From NCBI GenBank assembly GCA_902493895.1, contig CABUQW010000009.1:1-56246 (forward strand): a stretch of DNA of 56,246 nt, given 5' to 3'. Shown here one piece after another: positions 54,003 through 56,246 of the stretch. The notes beneath the pieces are model-generated. The model was not told the DNA's origin, made no database searches, and was given only the letters and a program-made list of their open reading frames with translations. This stretch comes from an uncultured Collinsella sp. (GTDB taxonomy: Bacteria > Actinomycetota > Coriobacteriia > Coriobacteriales > Coriobacteriaceae). The first letter of the stretch is position 1. Each line of letters begins with the position of its first letter. Made by a program: the position numbers and the translations under genes.

Positions 54003-54542
54003 CTACTCGGCAGCAGCCTCAGTCTCGACCTCGGCGGTCTCGGCCTCGGCGACCTCAGCGGCCTCCTCGACCTCAGCCTCGGCAGCGAGCTCCTCGGCGG
54101 TAACGCCGACGAGAACGACAACCTCGGCCTTGATCTCGCGGTACAGCGAGATGGCAACGGTGTGGGCACCGGCAACCTTGATGGGCTTACCGAGCTCGAC
54201 GCGCTTGCGGTCGATGTCCATACCGAGCTGAGCCTTGATGGCGTCAGCGATCATAGCGGCGGTAACGGAGCCAAAGAGGATGCCCTCGTCGCCGACCTTG
54301 ACGTCAACGGTGACCGTCTTGCCCTCGAAGGCAGCCTTGGTTTCGTTGGCGGTAGCCAGACGGACGGCCTCGCGCTTGGCGATGTTGTTGCGACGCTCGT
54401 CAAGCTGCTTGAGGTTGCCCTTGGTGGCGGCAACAGCGAGCTTCTTGGGGAACAGGAAGTTCTCAGCGTAACCCTGAGCGACCTCTACGACGTCACCCTC
54501 GCCGCCCTTGCCCTTGATCTCATCGAGAAGAATAACCTTCAT
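54003..54542 (-). CDS. rplI: Ribosomal protein L9
   Basis: 179 residues; about 150 are the standard L9: N-domain MKVILLDEIKGKGGEGDVVE and VAQGYAENFLFPKKLAVAAT, long helix, C-domain VGDEGILFGSVTAAMIADAI. From ~150 it carries an extra acidic tail of alternating Ala/Glu/Val. It binds 23S rRNA at the L1 side. RBS GGGAGACGCATC. Last gene of rpsF-ssb-rpsR-rplI. Confidence 0.97.
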   Translation of the reverse strand: MKVILLDEIKGKGGEGDVVEVAQGYAENFLFPKKLAVAATKGNLKQLDERRNNIAKREAVRLATANETKAAFEGKTVTVDVKVGDEGILFGSVTAAMIADAIKAQLGMDIDRKRVELGKPIKVAGAHTVAISLYREIKAEVVVLVGVTAEELAAEAEVEEAAEVAEAETAEVETEAAAE

Positions 54543-54557
54543 GATGCGTCTCCCTTC

Positions 54558-54824
54558 TTAGCCGCGGTCGCGGTTGCCACGAGAGGAAACCACGGGGACG
54601 GTGTACGGCAGGAGAGCCATCTCGCGGGCGCGCTTGATGGCGTTGGCGATGTCATGCTGATGCTGCGTGCAAGCGCCAGTGACGCGACGGGGCTTGATCT
54701 TGCCACGGTCGGTCATGTACTTACGGAGAAGCTGAGTGTCCTTATAGTCGATGAACTCAGTGTTCTCCTTGCAGAACTGGCAGTACTTACGACGCGGCTG
54801 ACGTGCAGAAAAATCATTAGCCAT
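54558..54824 (-). CDS. rpsR: Ribosomal protein S18
   Basis: 88 residues. YCQFCKENTEFIDYKDTQLL and GKIKPRRVTGACTQHQHDIA with IKRAREMALLPY are typical S18; CxxC and a further Cys match the zinc-binding (C+) form. ATG 54824 has GAAAGG upstream; the longer frame runs into the leader. It binds 16S rRNA together with S6. Confidence 0.97.
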   Translation of the reverse strand: MANDFSARQPRRKYCQFCKENTEFIDYKDTQLLRKYMTDRGKIKPRRVTGACTQHQHDIANAIKRAREMALLPYTVPVVSSRGNRDRG

Positions 54825-54896
54825 GTCAAAATACCTTTCATTTGGCAACTTCGGCGAACCGAAGCCGCCTCTCACTCAAAAATAGGTGAACAACCC

Positions 54897-55349
54897 TTAG
54901 AACGGGATGTCCTCATCGTAGACGTCGACCGCGGGCGGCGTAGCCACCGGTGCGGCAGGACGTGCTGCGGGCGCGGGAGCTGCGGGGGCGTAACCGCCCT
55001 GATCGTAGCCACCCTGGCCACCACGGGAGCTCATAAACTCGATCTCATCGACGATGACCTCAAGCTTGCTCCGGCGCTGGCCGTCGCGCTCCCAAGAGCT
55101 GTAGCGCAGCTTGCCCTCGATCGCGACCTTGTTTCCCTTTGCCAGGAAACGGCTCACGGCCTCGGCGCGGGTGCCGAACATAGTGCAGTCGACAAAGTTG
55201 GGATAGTCCTCCCACTCGCCAGTCTGCGCATTGCGGCGACGATCGTTCACGGCGACGCCAAAGGACAGAACCTGGGTTCCGCCGGCGGTGGCGCGCAGCT
55301 CGGGATCGCGGGTGAGGTTACCGGTGATGTTCACTCGATTGATGCTCAT
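54897..55349 (-). CDS. ssb: Single-stranded DNA-binding protein
   Basis: 150 residues. OB fold ~1-110 (INRVNITGNLTRDPELRATA, FGVAVNDRRRNAQTGEWEDY, KVAIEGKLRYSSWERDGQRR). A Gly/Ala/Pro-rich linker leads to the acidic tip DEDIPF that recruits partner proteins. Lies between rpsF and rpsR as in most bacteria. Confidence 0.97.
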   Translation of the reverse strand: MSINRVNITGNLTRDPELRATAGGTQVLSFGVAVNDRRRNAQTGEWEDYPNFVDCTMFGTRAEAVSRFLAKGNKVAIEGKLRYSSWERDGQRRSKLEVIVDEIEFMSSRGGQGGYDQGGYAPAAPAPAARPAAPVATPPAVDVYDEDIPF

Positions 55350-55397
55350 AACTCACTACTTCCTCTTGGGGCACAAGCCCAGTCCAAAACGACAGTC

Positions 55398-55691
55398 TTA
55401 CTCCTGGTCGTCGCGACGGACGATCATGTGGCGGACCACAGCGTCGGTGATGCGCAGGACGCGATCAAGCTCGGCGATCTGGGTAGGATCTGCGTGGAAG
55501 TTGATGAGGGTGTAGTCACCATCGGTGAGGTCGTTGATCTCGTAGGCGAGCTTGCGCTTGCCCCACTCGTCAACGGAGTCGACCTTGCCAGCGCCCTCAG
55601 CGATCGTGGTATCGATACGCTTCATAACAGCGAGACGAGTCTCGGGGTCGAGCGACGGGTCAACAAAGAACAGCAGTTCATAAGCCTTCAT
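55398..55691 (-). CDS. rpsF: Ribosomal protein S6
   Basis: 97 residues. MKAYELLFFVDPSLDPETRL, DEWGKRKLAYEINDLTDGDY and YTLINFHADPTQIAELDRVL are typical S6. ATG 55691 has GAGGAGGTGACAAT upstream, which fixes this start rather than the seven-codon longer frame. First gene of the operon; heterodimerises with S18. Confidence 0.97.
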   Translation of the reverse strand: MKAYELLFFVDPSLDPETRLAVMKRIDTTIAEGAGKVDSVDEWGKRKLAYEINDLTDGDYTLINFHADPTQIAELDRVLRITDAVVRHMIVRRDDQE

Positions 55692-55717
55692 ATTGTCACC
55701 TCCTCTGGGCAAATGTG

Positions 55718-55746
55718 GCTTCAGGTCGTGAAGGTGCGCCTGAAGC
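55718..55746 (-). promoter_or_regulatory. Leader hairpin of rpsF
   Basis: On the minus strand GCTTCAGG and CCTGAAGC form an 8-bp stem with a 13-nt loop CGCACCTTCACGA, starting ~27 nt before the start codon. Many bacteria carry an S6:S18-binding RNA motif here that represses the operon; I could not confirm its conserved CCG bulge. Confidence 0.45.
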
Positions 55747-55762
55747 AGGAAAAGACTTGGTA

Positions 55763-55791
55763 ATAATATCTTTCAACCTCCCAGGCCGCAA
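55763..55791 (-). promoter_or_regulatory. Promoter of rpsF-ssb-rpsR-rplI
   Basis: TTGCGG (-35, 55786-55791), a 17-bp spacer and TATTAT (-10, 55763-55768) on the minus strand; the predicted transcript starts just before the leader hairpin. Confidence 0.5.
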
Positions 55792-55799
55792 GAATATGC

Positions 55800-56189
55800 A
55801 GCTACAACCTCATGACCTCCACATATGCCCATGCTCGCACCACGTTTCATGCGCATTCCAACCAAATGCCGACCAAGAGCTTGACGGATTTGTGGACAAG
55901 ATACGATGCCGCGGGGACAAGCTGAGCCAAGCCGCAGGTCAACGGACACAAGGCCGTGGTCGCAAAATGCATACCAGTGGTCCACAGCACCACCCAAAGA
56001 TTTTTAAATTCATTGCCAAGTCGCTTATGAATACCCCTTTTGAACAATTGAGTTGATCAACCACGCTGGTCGGAAGCCGTTTTTTGGCACCTCAAACCCC
56101 ACTGCAACGACAAGCGCAGCCAAGCGTTTGGTTGATTTCCGATCTCAGCCGAACACATTGAGCGAATAGGCCGTTCCCGCAGCTAGCCG
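55800..56189. other. Intergenic region upstream of rpsF, no gene recognised
   Basis: About 400 bp. Frames on both strands (e.g. 55715-56056) show no family likeness. It contains one exact DnaA-box-like TTGTCCACA (minus, 55891-55899), a near match TGGTCCACA (plus, 55978-55986), a short AT-rich stretch GATTTTTAAATTCATTG (55999-56015) and a TTGACG (55881). An origin-like region, a promoter or an unrecognised RNA are possible; none is proven. Confidence 0.4.
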
Positions 56190-56234
56190 AACGCCCCCGC
56201 TGCCCCTCCTGGGGCCCGGGGGCGCCGTTTTCCC
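56190..56234 (+). terminator. GC-rich terminator-like hairpin at the right edge
   Basis: CGCCCCCG ... CGGGGGCG with inner CCCCTCCTGGGG, followed by CCGTTTTCCC on the plus strand. It implies a plus-strand transcript ending here, although no plus-strand gene was found just upstream. Confidence 0.5.
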
Positions 56235-56246
56235 AGTTGAAGGAAC

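Noticed and set aside
55900..56230. RNase P RNA, tmRNA or 6S RNA on the plus strand
   Set aside because: The hallmark core sequences of these RNAs are not present, although a terminator-like hairpin ends the region.

Overview
The window reads as chromosomal DNA of a high-GC Gram-positive gut anaerobe of the class Coriobacteriia, most likely Collinsella or a close relative. This is inferred from the gene content (a group 4 membrane-bound NiFe hydrogenase, an NfnAB transhydrogenase, an LAATG-anchored surface protein, a LuxR regulator with MFS-like membrane segments), from GC-rich codon use and from actinobacterial-style TACAAT -10 boxes. No 16S gene is present, so the genus is not proven.

Layout. 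1-5.1 kb: end of an energy-conserving hydrogenase operon on the minus strand (antiporter/NuoH fusion, NuoB-, NuoC- and NuoD-like subunits; the last runs off the left edge). 5.4-8.3 kb: an orphan helix-turn-helix protein and an Old Yellow Enzyme-type oxidoreductase. 8.5 kb: an initiator tRNA. 8.8-13.8 kb: coaX, a degenerate biotin ligase-like protein, a folP-folK fusion, a sirtuin and exonuclease III. 13.8-14.4 kb: two composite inverted-repeat elements. 14.4-17.6 kb: an ECF vitamin transporter. 17.8-23.9 kb (plus strand): glmU, prs, pth and nfnAB. 24-26.8 kb: an anchored surface protein divergent from a LuxR regulator, framed by inverted copies of one palindrome. 26.8-33.2 kb: a cytidylate-kinase-like gene, a polar amino-acid ABC transporter, a YqeY-like protein, a foldase and a lone PTS IIA. 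33.3-53.8 kb: nucleotide biosynthesis (purN, purM, purF, purE, carB, carA, purD, purA) interspersed with a sortase, a MoaE-like protein, membrane proteins, an ABC exporter and a Nudix hydrolase, ending in dnaB. 54-55.7 kb: rpsF-ssb-rpsR-rplI. 55.7-56.2 kb: no gene recognised.

Why the genes fit together. prs makes PRPP for purF; purF, purD, purN, purM, purE and purA carry most of the purine route; carAB makes carbamoyl phosphate for pyrimidines and arginine. The carA leader carries a near-textbook PyrR-binding hairpin abutting the Shine-Dalgarno sequence, so UMP-responsive translational control is likely. The hydrogenase and NfnAB are redox-balancing modules of a fermentative anaerobe. The sortase and the LAATG protein belong to the cell-envelope anchoring system.

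The most unusual layer is intergenic. More than a dozen palindromes of several families sit between genes, often touching stop codons. Some share a GGGACAG/CTGTCCC core but have private arms. One pair (13.9-14.3 kb) keeps a homologous interior while its 30-bp arms differ. Three near-identical hairpins carry the arm TCTCAATCTGTAACA. Three long GC-rich cruciforms occur after prs and between carB and purE. These look like REP/REPIN-type mobile repeats, but I see no transposase that clearly owns them in this window.
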